NCBI GenBank assembly: GCA_949840915.1
Contig: CATKXY010000005.1
Coordinates: 1 to 64,000 of the forward strand
From: an uncultured Lachnospiraceae bacterium
GTDB taxonomy: Bacteria > Bacillota > Clostridia > Lachnospirales > Lachnospiraceae
DNA: 64,000 nt
Direction: 5' to 3'
The stretch's first letter is position 1. Each line of letters begins with the position of its first letter. A program made the position numbers and the translations under genes. Below, one piece after another: positions 50,278-59,654 of the stretch. The notes under the pieces are model-generated. The model searched no databases and was not told the origin of the DNA. It saw only the letters and a program-made list of their open reading frames with translations.

Positions 50278-52584
50278 ATGACGGAAGAAAAAAGCGGAGT
50301 GATTTTTGAGGAGGAAAAGATAAGCGCGGCTGAGGAATTCGCAGCCCCTGATACTCTGTATCAGAGGCTTATTGCCCGTGTTCAGAAATATCACCCCAGC
50401 GACGATATCTCCATGATTTCCAAAGCGTATGACGTGGCGCGGGAGGCTCACAAGGATCAGCTGAGAAAGTCCGGGGAGCCCTATATCATTCATCCCTTAA
50501 ACGTGGCGATCATTCTGGCAAATCTGGAGCTGGATAAGGAGACGATCGTGGCGGGACTGCTCCACGACGTGGTGGAGGACACCGTCATGACCGAGGAGGA
50601 TCTGGAGAGAGAATTCGGCCATGACGTGGCGCTCCTGGTGGACGGCGTCACCAAGCTGGAGAAGATTCCGCTTTCCGCCGGCGGAGACAGGCCGGATGTC
50701 AAGCTGGAGATGCAGGCGGAGAATCTGCGCAAAATGTTTCTGGCCATGGCCAAGGATATCCGGGTCATTATGATCAAGCTGGCCGACCGGCTGCATAATA
50801 TGCGGACATTGAAATATCAGAAGCCCGAGAGTCAGCAGCGCATCGCCAAGGAGACTCTGGAGATTTACTGTCCTATCGCCCAGAGGCTGGGCATCAGCAA
50901 GATCAAGACTGAGATGGATGATCTGTCTCTGAAGTATCTGGAGCCGGAAGTCTATTATGATCTGGTGGATAAGATCGCGGTGCGCAAGAGCGTGCGCGAG
51001 AGCTATATTCAGGGTATCGTGGACGAGGTGAGCAGCCATGTGGAAAATGCGGGCATCACGGCCAAGATAGACGGACGTGTGAAACATTTCTTCAGTATTT
51101 ATAAGAAAATGAAGAATCAGAACAAGACGCTGGATCAGATTTATGATCTGTTTGCCGTGCGTATTATCGTGAGCACGGTGAAGGACTGCTATGCGGCGCT
51201 GGGTGTGATCCATGAGATGTATAAGCCCATTCCCGGGCGCTTTAAGGATTATATTGCCATGCCCAAGGCAAATATGTACCAATCTCTCCACACGACACTG
51301 ATCGGCGGTACAGGACAGCCTTTTGAGGTGCAGATACGCACCTTTGAGATGCACAAGGCGGCAGAGTACGGTATCGCCGCCCACTGGAAATATAAGGAGG
51401 CCTCCGACGGCAGGAAGGTGGAGGGGCAGGAGGAGGAGAAGCTGGTCTGGCTGCGTCAGATTCTGGAGTGGCAGCAGGATATGTCCGATAACAGGGAGTT
51501 TTTGAATCTCCTGAAGAACGATTTGGACTTATTCTCGGACAGCGTCTATTGCTTTACGCCCAGCGGAGAGGTGAAAAATCTGCCCGCAGGCTCCACCACC
51601 ATCGATTTTGCGTACTGCATTCACTCCGCCGTGGGGAATAAAATGGTGGGTGCCAGAGTGAACGGCAGACTGGTGACCATCGACTATGAAATCCGCAACG
51701 GCGACAGAATCGAGATCATCACCTCCCAGAATTCCAAAGGTCCCAGCAGAGACTGGCTGAATGTGGTGAAGAGCACCCAGGCCAAGAATAAGATCCAGCA
51801 GTGGTTTAAAAGCGAGCTGAAGGAAGATAATATTGTCAAGGGCAAGGAGCTTTTGAACGCTTACTGCAAGACAAAGGGTATTAATCTGTCGAATCTTTCC
51901 AAACAGGATTATATGGAGGCCATCCTGCGCAAGTATGGCTTCCGGGATTGGGACAGCGTGCTGGCTGCCGTGGGGCACGGCGCGTTGAAGGAAGGACAGA
52001 TCATCAATAAGATGCAGGAGCTCTATGACAAGGAGCACAGGAAAGACCTGACTAATGAGGAAGTTTTACAGAGCATTGCGGAGTCGGCGGCTGTCAGCAT
52101 AAACCGTCCCGGAAAGATGAAATCCCGGACCGGTATTGTGGTGAAAGGGATCGCAGATTTGTCCGTGCGCTTTTCCAAATGCTGCTCTCCCGTGCCGGGG
52201 GACGAGATTGTGGGATTTGTCACAAGAGGGCGTGGTATCTCCATCCACAGGACTGACTGTATCAATATTTTGAATCTTCCCGAGCTGGAGAGAGACAGAC
52301 TGCTCGACGCCGAGTGGCAGGCGCCGGAGCATGCGGTGTCGGATAAGTATGAGGCGGAGATTCATATTTTTGCCAGCGACAGAAACGGACTGCTGGCAGA
52401 TATCGCTAAGGTCATGACGGAGAAGAATATCAATATACTCTCCATGAATACCCGCACCAGCAAGCAGGGGACGGCGACGCTGCAGATGACTTTTGAGATC
52501 AGCGGTGTTGAGGAGTTAAACCGTATCATCGACAGGATCAGGGGGATTGAGAGCGTCATCGACATCGAGAGAACCTCGAGCTGA
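50278..52584 (+). CDS. relA: Bifunctional (p)ppGpp synthetase/hydrolase
   Basis: A 768-aa RSH enzyme that makes and degrades the stringent-response alarmone. The HD hydrolase domain (about 40-200) has HPLNVAIILANL, LLHDVVEDT and IMIKLADRLHNMRTL. The synthetase domain (about 240-360) has GRVKHFFSIYKKM and YIAMPKANMYQSLHTTL. A TGS domain (about 415-475, VYCFTPSGEVKNLPAGST) and a C-terminal ACT domain (SDRNGLLADIAKVMTEKN) follow. Both catalytic domains look intact. It is 24 bases after apt. Confidence 0.97.
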   Translation: MTEEKSGVIFEEEKISAAEEFAAPDTLYQRLIARVQKYHPSDDISMISKAYDVAREAHKDQLRKSGEPYIIHPLNVAIILANLELDKETIVAGLLHDVVEDTVMTEEDLEREFGHDVALLVDGVTKLEKIPLSAGGDRPDVKLEMQAENLRKMFLAMAKDIRVIMIKLADRLHNMRTLKYQKPESQQRIAKETLEIYCPIAQRLGISKIKTEMDDLSLKYLEPEVYYDLVDKIAVRKSVRESYIQGIVDEVSSHVENAGITAKIDGRVKHFFSIYKKMKNQNKTLDQIYDLFAVRIIVSTVKDCYAALGVIHEMYKPIPGRFKDYIAMPKANMYQSLHTTLIGGTGQPFEVQIRTFEMHKAAEYGIAAHWKYKEASDGRKVEGQEEEKLVWLRQILEWQQDMSDNREFLNLLKNDLDLFSDSVYCFTPSGEVKNLPAGSTTIDFAYCIHSAVGNKMVGARVNGRLVTIDYEIRNGDRIEIITSQNSKGPSRDWLNVVKSTQAKNKIQQWFKSELKEDNIVKGKELLNAYCKTKGINLSNLSKQDYMEAILRKYGFRDWDSVLAAVGHGALKEGQIINKMQELYDKEHRKDLTNEEVLQSIAESAAVSINRPGKMKSRTGIVVKGIADLSVRFSKCCSPVPGDEIVGFVTRGRGISIHRTDCINILNLPELERDRLLDAEWQAPEHAVSDKYEAEIHIFASDRNGLLADIAKVMTEKNINILSMNTRTSKQGTATLQMTFEISGVEELNRIIDRIRGIESVIDIERTSS

Positions 52585-52613
52585 CGCGGGCTTAAGGCCG
52601 GAAGGGAGAGCGT

Positions 52614-53276
52614 ATGAGCGATTTGAAGATCGGACGCATGGTGCTTGGAGCCTGCAGCACCAACACCTATTTTTTATACAGAGAGGGAGCAGGAGAATGT
52701 ATCGTGGTGGATCCCGCGGATGCCGGCCGGCAGATTTTTGCCAATCTGCGCAAGAACGGGCTCCGGGCGGCGGGAATTCTTCTGACCCATGGACATTTTG
52801 ACCACATCTGGGGTGTGGATGCTCTGCGGGCCGCGGCAAATGAGGTGGCTGAGCATCATGGTCATGACGCGGTCAAGGTTTTTGCCTGTGCGGGCGAGCG
52901 GGAGCTTTTGCAGAATGCTCACCAGAACGTGTCTGAGAATTTCGGCCGGGCATGTACGGTGGAGGCTGACGTCTATGTACAGGACGGAGAGGAGATCGAG
53001 ATTGCAGGAATCCGCTGCAGGGTGATCGCTACGCCCGGACACACGGCGGGAGGCTGCTGCTATTATTTTGAGGAGGCGGGTTTCTGTGTCTGCGGAGACA
53101 CGATCTTTCAGGAGTCCGTGGGCAGAACGGATTTTCCCACGGGCAGTATGAGCACTCTGGTGCGCTCCATCCGGGAAAAGCTGTTTGTCCTTCCGGAAGA
53201 AACCAGGCTTTACCCGGGACACGGGGACAGCACCACAGTCGGACATGAAAAACAATATAATCCATTCTGCGTGTGA
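52614..53276 (+). CDS. MBL-fold metallohydrolase (glyoxalase II-like)
   Basis: A 220-aa hydrolase. The metal site is TNTYFLYR near the N-terminus, LLTHGHFDHIWGVD (HxHxDH), and later histidines in TPGHTAGG and LYPGHGDST. The D in CGDTIF completes the site. It has the size of small glyoxalase II-like thioesterases. AAGGGAGAG precedes the start. In Firmicutes it commonly follows relA. Substrate unknown. Confidence 0.93.
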   Translation: MSDLKIGRMVLGACSTNTYFLYREGAGECIVVDPADAGRQIFANLRKNGLRAAGILLTHGHFDHIWGVDALRAAANEVAEHHGHDAVKVFACAGERELLQNAHQNVSENFGRACTVEADVYVQDGEEIEIAGIRCRVIATPGHTAGGCCYYFEEAGFCVCGDTIFQESVGRTDFPTGSMSTLVRSIREKLFVLPEETRLYPGHGDSTTVGHEKQYNPFCV

Positions 53277-53313
53277 CGGGCAGTGCGGAGCGGTAGAAAC
53301 AGTCGGGTAGAGT

Positions 53314-54816
53314 ATGCTGACAATCCAGTTAAACAGAGCCAATTTTGAATATGATGTGAATTCTCTGGTCAGAGCTTTTTATCCCGGAGAGACGGTGGCG
53401 GTTCTCACACCGGAAAGTACGCCCCATCGAAGGGAGCATACTGCACAGGAGCAGAAGAGACGGCAGCAGGAGGGAGAGAGCCTGCTGGCCGTGGCGGTAG
53501 AGCTTTCGGACGAGGGGGCCGTATTGCGCCTTGGAGGGCGTGTGTACGAATGGCGGTACAAGGCCTCGGGGGCGGAACGCGATGAATTGGAGTACAAGCA
53601 TGAGTGTAAGCGCTTTCTCTACCGGAGTCTCTGCGATCACACCGGGAGAGAGCTGCCCTGGGGGAGCCTGACAGGCATACGCCCGACCAAGATTGCTTAC
53701 GGCATGCTGGAGCAGGGCAGATCCGGGCAGGAGATCCTGGAGGTTTTCGAGAATCATTATCAGGTGAGTCATGAGAAAGCGCTGCTGGGTCTGGAGATTG
53801 CCGGGAGAGAGCGGGAGATTTTGAGAGATGTGCACACCGGGCAGGGTTACAGTCTCTACATAGGGATACCGTTTTGCCCCACCACCTGTCTATACTGCTC
53901 GTTTACCTCGTATCCCATTGCCGGTTACAGACGGATGACGGACGCTTATGTTGACTGTCTGATCAAGGAGATGGAGTATGTTTCAAAGCGGATGGCAGGG
54001 AGTGTGCCGGACAGCGTCTACATCGGAGGCGGGACTCCCACCACGCTCGAACCGGAGCAGCTGGACAGACTGCTGTCTGCGCTGCGGGAAAGGTTTGATC
54101 TGGATGCGGTGAAAGAATTTACGGTGGAGGCCGGCAGGGCGGACAGTATCACCAAAGACAAGCTGGCGGTGTTAGCCCGGCACGGAGTGGGCAGGATATC
54201 TGTGAATCCTCAGACCATGAAACAGGAGACGCTGGATATCATCGGCCGGAGGGCGTCTGTGGATCAGGTGATTGCTGCTTTCCGGCTTGCCAGAGAGGCA
54301 GGCTTTACCAATATTAATATGGATTTGATCCTGGGTCTGCCAGGGGAGACGGAGGCGGATGTGCAGCGGACCATCGACCGGGTGGCGGAGCTTGCCCCGG
54401 ACAGTCTGACGGTGCATTCTCTTGCCATAAAACGGGCTTCGCGGCTGGGGGCATGGATTCAGGAGAACGGGATCGAGGCGCTGAAAAACACGGATAAGAC
54501 TATGGCTATCGCCGCGGAGGGAGCCAGGAGAATGGGGATGGTGCCCTATTACCTCTATCGTCAGAAGAACATGTCCGGAAATTTTGAGAATGTGGGTTAC
54601 GCAAAGCCGGGAAAATACGGCCTCTATAATATCCTGATCATGGAGGAGGTGCAGACTATCGTGGCGCTGGGAGCAGGCAGCATCACGAAGGTCGTGTGGC
54701 CCGACGGACGAATTGAGCGCTGCGACAATGTAAAAGATGTGGGTTTGTATATCGACAGACTGAGTGAAATGCTGGCGCGCAAGGAAGCATTGCTTGCGGA
54801 GCTACAGCTAAAATAA
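53314..54816 (+). CDS. hemZ: Oxygen-independent coproporphyrinogen dehydrogenase-like radical SAM enzyme
   Basis: A 500-aa protein. An N-terminal domain of about 170 residues is followed by a radical SAM core with CPTTCLYCSF (CxxxCxxC), then YIGGGTPTTL, TVEAGRADS and INMDLILGLPGET. This architecture fits HemZ of Bacillus and Clostridia, assigned to anaerobic coproporphyrinogen oxidation. The true substrate is uncertain in organisms that lack haem synthesis. The ribosome site before ATG 53314 is weak. Confidence 0.9.
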   Translation: MLTIQLNRANFEYDVNSLVRAFYPGETVAVLTPESTPHRREHTAQEQKRRQQEGESLLAVAVELSDEGAVLRLGGRVYEWRYKASGAERDELEYKHECKRFLYRSLCDHTGRELPWGSLTGIRPTKIAYGMLEQGRSGQEILEVFENHYQVSHEKALLGLEIAGREREILRDVHTGQGYSLYIGIPFCPTTCLYCSFTSYPIAGYRRMTDAYVDCLIKEMEYVSKRMAGSVPDSVYIGGGTPTTLEPEQLDRLLSALRERFDLDAVKEFTVEAGRADSITKDKLAVLARHGVGRISVNPQTMKQETLDIIGRRASVDQVIAAFRLAREAGFTNINMDLILGLPGETEADVQRTIDRVAELAPDSLTVHSLAIKRASRLGAWIQENGIEALKNTDKTMAIAAEGARRMGMVPYYLYRQKNMSGNFENVGYAKPGKYGLYNILIMEEVQTIVALGAGSITKVVWPDGRIERCDNVKDVGLYIDRLSEMLARKEALLAELQLK

Positions 54817-54829
54817 AGGAGGATATTTT

Positions 54830-55693
54830 ATGGAGAGAGCGAAGGTTTATTTCACAAAAGAGATTACCCCTGAGGCGGTCATCCGTCTCTATGATATGCT
54901 GCAGGTGCAGCTGCCCGGAAGCGTGGCAGTGAAAGTACATTCCGGAGAGGTGGGCAATCAGAATTTCATCCGTCCTCCTTTTTGGAAGCCCGTGATAGAC
55001 AAGGTACAGGGGACGATTGTGGAGTGCAACACAGCCTACGAGGGAAAGCGCGATACCACCGAGGCTCATTGGGAGACGATGAAGCTGCACGGCTGGACAG
55101 ATATCGCGAAGGTAGATATCATGGACGAGGAGGGAGAGCTGGAGCTTCCCGTTGAGGGCGGCAGACAGATCACTGTCAACTATGTGGGCAGCCATCTGAA
55201 AAATTATGACTCCATGCTGATCCTGTCTCATTTTAAGGGGCATCCCATGGGCGGCTTCGGCGGCGCCCTGAAAAATATTTCCATCGGTATTGCATCTTCC
55301 CACGGCAAGGCTTATATCCACGGCGCGGGGGATGTGGAGAAGATATGGTCCTCAGAGCAGAATGATTTCCTGGAGGCTATGGCGGATGCGGCCAAGTCTG
55401 TGGTAAAGTATTTTGACGGCAAAATGGCGTTTGTTAATGTCATGTGTAATATGTCTGTGGACTGCGACTGCTGCGCAGTGGCGGAGGATCCTGAGATAGA
55501 AGACATCGGTGTGCTGGCAAGTCTGGATCCCATTGCGTTGGATCAGGCCTGCGTGGATCTGGTATATGCCTCGAAGGATCCCAAAAAGGCGCATCTGATC
55601 GAGCGGATGGAATCAAAAAACGGTATTCATATCGTGGAGGCGGCCGACGGTCTTGGTTTTGGCAGCAGACAGTATGAATTGGTGGAGGTATGA
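54830..55693 (+). CDS. DUF362 protein without ferredoxin domain
   Basis: A 287-aa protein of the DUF362 family, with VAVKVHSGEVGNQNFIRP, LILSHFKGHPMGGFGGALKN and DPIALDQACVDLVY. Many family members add a C-terminal 2x[4Fe-4S] ferredoxin; this one ends after the DUF362 domain, but keeps a CDCC pair (around 216-219). It lies between hemZ and hisS, with AAAGGAGG 7 bases before its start. Role unknown. Confidence 0.85.
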   Translation: MERAKVYFTKEITPEAVIRLYDMLQVQLPGSVAVKVHSGEVGNQNFIRPPFWKPVIDKVQGTIVECNTAYEGKRDTTEAHWETMKLHGWTDIAKVDIMDEEGELELPVEGGRQITVNYVGSHLKNYDSMLILSHFKGHPMGGFGGALKNISIGIASSHGKAYIHGAGDVEKIWSSEQNDFLEAMADAAKSVVKYFDGKMAFVNVMCNMSVDCDCCAVAEDPEIEDIGVLASLDPIALDQACVDLVYASKDPKKAHLIERMESKNGIHIVEAADGLGFGSRQYELVEV

Positions 55694-55699
55694 CAAAAG

Positions 55700-56962
55700 A
55701 TGGCGCTGAGTAAAAAGCCCACTACGGGCATGAAGGATATTTTGCCCCGGGAGATGCAGATCCGGGATTATGTCATGGGAGTCATCAGAGACACCTACGG
55801 GAGATTCGGTTTCACTTCCATCGAGACTCCCTGCGTGGAGCATATTGCGAATCTGACCAGCAAGCAGGGGGGCGATAACGAGAAACTGATCTTCAAAATT
55901 CTAAAGCGCGGCGAGAAGCTGAATGTGAAGGAGGCCGTCACGGAGGAGGACGTGGTGGACTTTGGGCTGCGCTATGATCTGACGGTGCCGCTGGTGCGTT
56001 TTTACTCAAATAATGCGGCGTCTCTGCCCTCTCCCTTCAAGGCTTTGCAGATGGGCAATGTGTGGAGGGCGGACAGACCCCAGAGGGGGCGCTATCGTCA
56101 GTTTATGCAGTGTGATATCGACATTTTCGGGGAGGCCTCCAATCTGGCGGAGATCGAGCTGATACTGGCCACCACTACCACCTTGGCAAAGCTGGGCTTT
56201 CGGAATTTTCAGATCCGTATCAATGACAGGCAGATTCTGAAGGCTATGGCGTCATATGCGGGCTTTTCCGAGGAACAGTACGACAGCGTGTTCATCACGC
56301 TGGATAAGATGGACAAGATCGGTATGGACGGCGTGAAAGAGGAGCTTTTGCAGAACGGATTTACCGGGGAGCAGTGCGACAGATATCTGGAGCTGTTTGC
56401 AGCGGTGGAGAGCGCAGAGGACGGCATCGCCTGCCTGACGGAGCGGCTGGGCGATTGTCTGGATAAAGAGCTGGTCAATTCTTTCCGTGAGATACTCTCC
56501 AGCGTACAGGCAACCAAGTCGGATGCCTTTGAGCTGGTCTTTGATCCCACGTTGGTGCGCGGCATGAGCTATTACACCGGTACGATCTTTGAGATCGCCA
56601 TGCCCGAGTTTGGCGGAAGCTGCGGAGGGGGCGGCCGGTACGACAGGATGGTGGGAAAATTTACGGGAAATGAGGTTCCCGCCTGCGGATTTTCCATCGG
56701 ATTCGAGAGAATCGTGCTGCTCTTGACGGAGAGTGGTTTCCAGGTACCCTCCCGCCCCAGACAGGCGGCCTATCTGGTGGAGAAGGGTGTGTCCGGAGAG
56801 CGTTTGTGCGAGGTCATCGCCAAGGCTCAGGAGGCCCGGGAGGACGGCACACAGGTGCTGGTGGTCCGCATGAACAAGAACAAGAAGTTCCAGAAGGAAC
56901 AGCTGATGCAGGAAGGCTATGAGGACTTTGTGGAGTTCTACAAGGATCCGCTTAAAAATTAA
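55700..56962 (+). CDS. hisS: Histidyl-tRNA synthetase
   Basis: A 420-aa class II synthetase charging tRNA-His. Motif 1 lies near GFTSIETPCVE, motif 2 at FKALQMGNVWRADRPQRGRYRQF, the histidine-specific site at LVRGMSYYTGTIFEI, and motif 3 at GCGFSIGFERI-like sequence (ACGFSIGFERI). A C-terminal anticodon-binding domain follows, slightly short. The start is 6 bases after the DUF362 stop. aspS follows 44 bases later, the usual hisS-aspS order. Confidence 0.96.
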   Translation: MALSKKPTTGMKDILPREMQIRDYVMGVIRDTYGRFGFTSIETPCVEHIANLTSKQGGDNEKLIFKILKRGEKLNVKEAVTEEDVVDFGLRYDLTVPLVRFYSNNAASLPSPFKALQMGNVWRADRPQRGRYRQFMQCDIDIFGEASNLAEIELILATTTTLAKLGFRNFQIRINDRQILKAMASYAGFSEEQYDSVFITLDKMDKIGMDGVKEELLQNGFTGEQCDRYLELFAAVESAEDGIACLTERLGDCLDKELVNSFREILSSVQATKSDAFELVFDPTLVRGMSYYTGTIFEIAMPEFGGSCGGGGRYDRMVGKFTGNEVPACGFSIGFERIVLLLTESGFQVPSRPRQAAYLVEKGVSGERLCEVIAKAQEAREDGTQVLVVRMNKNKKFQKEQLMQEGYEDFVEFYKDPLKN

Positions 56963-57006
56963 AAACGCAAGGAAAAACAGAAATTTTAGAATCGAGGTTT
57001 GGAAAA

Positions 57007-58821
57007 ATGGCTGAGTCAATGAAGGGTTTGAAGCGCACTTATCGCTGTGGGGAGCTGAGTGCTGCCAATGCAGGCGAGACTGTCACCGTCATGGGATGGG
57101 TGCAGAAGCAGCGAAACAAGGGAGGTATCATCTTTGTGGATCTGCGTGACCGCGCAGGGATACTGCAGGTTATCTTTGAGGAGAGTGACTGTGGAGCAGA
57201 GCATTTTGCCAAGGCGGAAAAGCTGCGCAGCGAGTTTGTGGTGGCCGTGACGGGTACTGTGACAAAGCGTCAGGGTGCTGTCAATGAGAATTTGTCCACC
57301 GGGGAGATCGAGGTGCGCGCTACAGGACTGCGTGTGCTCTCCGAGGCCGAGACGCCGCCCTTTCCCATTGAAGCCGATTCCAGAACTAAGGAGGAGCTTC
57401 GCTTAAAATACCGGTATCTGGATCTGAGAAGGCCGGATCTGCAGCGCAATTTGATTCTGAGAAGCAGAATTGCCATTGCTATCCGCAGTTTTTTGAGCGA
57501 CGAGGGATTTCTGGAGATTGAGACCCCTATCTTAAACAGATCGACACCTGAGGGCGCGAGAGACTATCTGGTGCCCAGCCGCGTACATCCGGGCTGTTTT
57601 TATGCACTGCCTCAGTCTCCGCAGATCTTTAAGCAGCTTCTGATGTGCTCGGGTTATGACAGGTATTTTCAGATCGCAAAATGTTTCCGTGACGAGGATC
57701 TGCGCGCGGATCGTCAGCCGGAGTTCACTCAGGTGGATCTGGAGATGTCCTTCGTGGATGTGGATGATGTCATCGACGTGACCGAGCGCATGGTTGCGGC
57801 GGTGTGCAGGGAATCCATCGGGTTGGAGGTGCAGCTCCCCTTAAAGCGCATGACATGGCAGGACGCCATGGATCGTTTTGGCTCCGACAAGCCCGACACC
57901 CGTTTCGGAATGGAGCTCACGGATGTGTCTGCTCTTGTGAAGAGCTGCGGTTTCGGAGTGTTCACGGGTGCACTGGAGAACGGAGGGAGCGTCCGCGGCA
58001 TCAATGTGAAGGGACAGGCGGAGATGCCCAGAAAGAAGATCGACGCTCTGGTAGAGTTTGCCAAGGGTTATGGGGCCAAAGGACTGGCGTATCTGTCCGT
58101 GATGCCCGACGGCACTTATAAATCCTCTTTCGCAAAATTTATGACGGAGGAGGAGCTGAAGGCTCTGACGGCGGCCATGGGCGGTGAGGCCGGAGATCTG
58201 CTGTTGTTTGCGGCGGACAGATTAAAGATCGTATATGCCGTGCTGGGAGCTTTGCGTGTGGAGATTGCCCGCCAGCTTGATCTGATTGACAGAGAGCGCT
58301 TTGATTTCCTGTGGGTGACGGAGTTTCCCCAGTTTGAGTGGAGTGACGAGGAAGAGCGCTATATGGCCATGCATCATCCTTTTACCATGCCCATGGAGGA
58401 GGATCTGGACAGATTGAATACTGAGCCGGGCAGTGTACGGGCAAAGGCGTATGATATTGTGTTGAACGGTGTGGAGCTGGGCGGCGGCAGCGTGAGAATT
58501 TTCCAGAGCGATGTGCAGGAGCGGATGTTTGAGGCGCTGGGATTTACAAAGGAGGAAGCTTACAGCCAGTTTGGCTTCCTGTTGGATGCCTTCAAATACG
58601 GTGTGCCCCCTCACGCGGGACTGGCCATCGGACTGGACCGTCTGGTGATGCTGCTCGTACGGGCAGAGAGCATCCGGGAGGTCATAGCCTTCCCCAAGGT
58701 GAAAGACGCGTCCTGTCTTATGTCCGAGGCTCCCGGGGAGGTTGCGCCGAAGCAGCTTGAGGAGCTGGCGCTGAAAATTACTGCCGCGGAAGAAGTGCGG
58801 GATGAATCCGCTGCGGAATAA
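57007..58821 (+). CDS. aspS: Aspartyl-tRNA synthetase
   Basis: A 604-aa bacterial-type AspRS. It has an N-terminal OB anticodon domain (TVMGWVQKQRNKGGIIFVDLRDR), motif 2 FRDEDLRADRQPEFTQVDLE, a GAD insertion (about 300-410) and motif 3 GLAIGLDRLVMLL. The length is that of the bacterial enzyme with GAD. It overlaps no neighbour and follows hisS. Confidence 0.97.
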   Translation: MAESMKGLKRTYRCGELSAANAGETVTVMGWVQKQRNKGGIIFVDLRDRAGILQVIFEESDCGAEHFAKAEKLRSEFVVAVTGTVTKRQGAVNENLSTGEIEVRATGLRVLSEAETPPFPIEADSRTKEELRLKYRYLDLRRPDLQRNLILRSRIAIAIRSFLSDEGFLEIETPILNRSTPEGARDYLVPSRVHPGCFYALPQSPQIFKQLLMCSGYDRYFQIAKCFRDEDLRADRQPEFTQVDLEMSFVDVDDVIDVTERMVAAVCRESIGLEVQLPLKRMTWQDAMDRFGSDKPDTRFGMELTDVSALVKSCGFGVFTGALENGGSVRGINVKGQAEMPRKKIDALVEFAKGYGAKGLAYLSVMPDGTYKSSFAKFMTEEELKALTAAMGGEAGDLLLFAADRLKIVYAVLGALRVEIARQLDLIDRERFDFLWVTEFPQFEWSDEEERYMAMHHPFTMPMEEDLDRLNTEPGSVRAKAYDIVLNGVELGGGSVRIFQSDVQERMFEALGFTKEEAYSQFGFLLDAFKYGVPPHAGLAIGLDRLVMLLVRAESIREVIAFPKVKDASCLMSEAPGEVAPKQLEELALKITAAEEVRDESAAE

Positions 58822-58859
58822 AAATACGGAATAAAGCTGAGTCGGGACGGTGGGCTGTC

Positions 58860-59654
58860 ATGGCGGCGGGGAATTTCCCGGCAGTCCTGACAGCCCCTGA
58901 CGCTTTGGCGGATAGCGTGGAACTGTTGTGGCAGTCAGATTGGGTAAAAGAGCGGGAAAAGGTGAAATTATATTTACTTTCTGTTGAAGAATTGAACGGC
59001 GGAGCAGAGGCGGAGAGGCTTTGCAGTCGGGCTGTGGGATATCTGGATACGCATCGGGCAGAGAAAGCGCGGAAGCTTCGGGCGGGAAATGCGAGGATGC
59101 TCTCTGTGGGAGCGGGGCTTTTGCTGCAGCTTGCGGCGGTGAAGGACGGCAGCATATATCCCCTCTGTCTGAAAGTTTCGGAGGTGCTGCATAAAATAGA
59201 GGAAAGAGGCGGACCGACAGAGATCCGCTATCGGTACGAGGCGGGAGGGAAGCCGGATTTTGAGGATCGGGGGCTGCACTTTAATCTTTCTCACTCGGGC
59301 AGGTATGTCTGCTGCGCGCTGGACGAGGCGGAAATCGGGGTGGATATTCAGCAGATGCGCACAGCAAAGAGCAGGAGCCTTGTGGAGCGCCGTTTTTCGG
59401 AAAAGGAGCGCGCAGCGCTGGACGCCTGTGACAGTGAGGCGGAGAGAGAGAGGCTTTTCTACCGGATCTGGGTCAGGAAGGAATCCTATGCCAAGCTGAC
59501 CGGGATTGGGATTGCAGCGGCGGCCGGGCTGGATACCGGAGAGCTGGAACGATCTGTATACTGGCAGGAGTATACTTTGCCGGAGGAATATTTTATGGCT
59601 GTGTGCCAATATAGTCCGCAGGAGAGAGAGGATCATGTAGTATGTCTGGGATGA
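58860..59654 (+). CDS. Sfp-type 4'-phosphopantetheinyl transferase
   Basis: A 264-aa enzyme that would load carrier proteins with phosphopantetheine. The signature is there: GVDIQQMR (Mg-binding Asp) and WVRKESYAKLTGIG, with LHFNLSHSGRYVCCAL before them. It is a two-subdomain Sfp form, longer than the AcpS type. Its last 13 bases overlap the start of an ABC exporter gene, so it is cotranscribed with the exporter pair; the carrier protein or natural product it serves is not in the window. Confidence 0.9.
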   Translation: MAAGNFPAVLTAPDALADSVELLWQSDWVKEREKVKLYLLSVEELNGGAEAERLCSRAVGYLDTHRAEKARKLRAGNARMLSVGAGLLLQLAAVKDGSIYPLCLKVSEVLHKIEERGGPTEIRYRYEAGGKPDFEDRGLHFNLSHSGRYVCCALDEAEIGVDIQQMRTAKSRSLVERRFSEKERAALDACDSEAERERLFYRIWVRKESYAKLTGIGIAAAAGLDTGELERSVYWQEYTLPEEYFMAVCQYSPQEREDHVVCLG

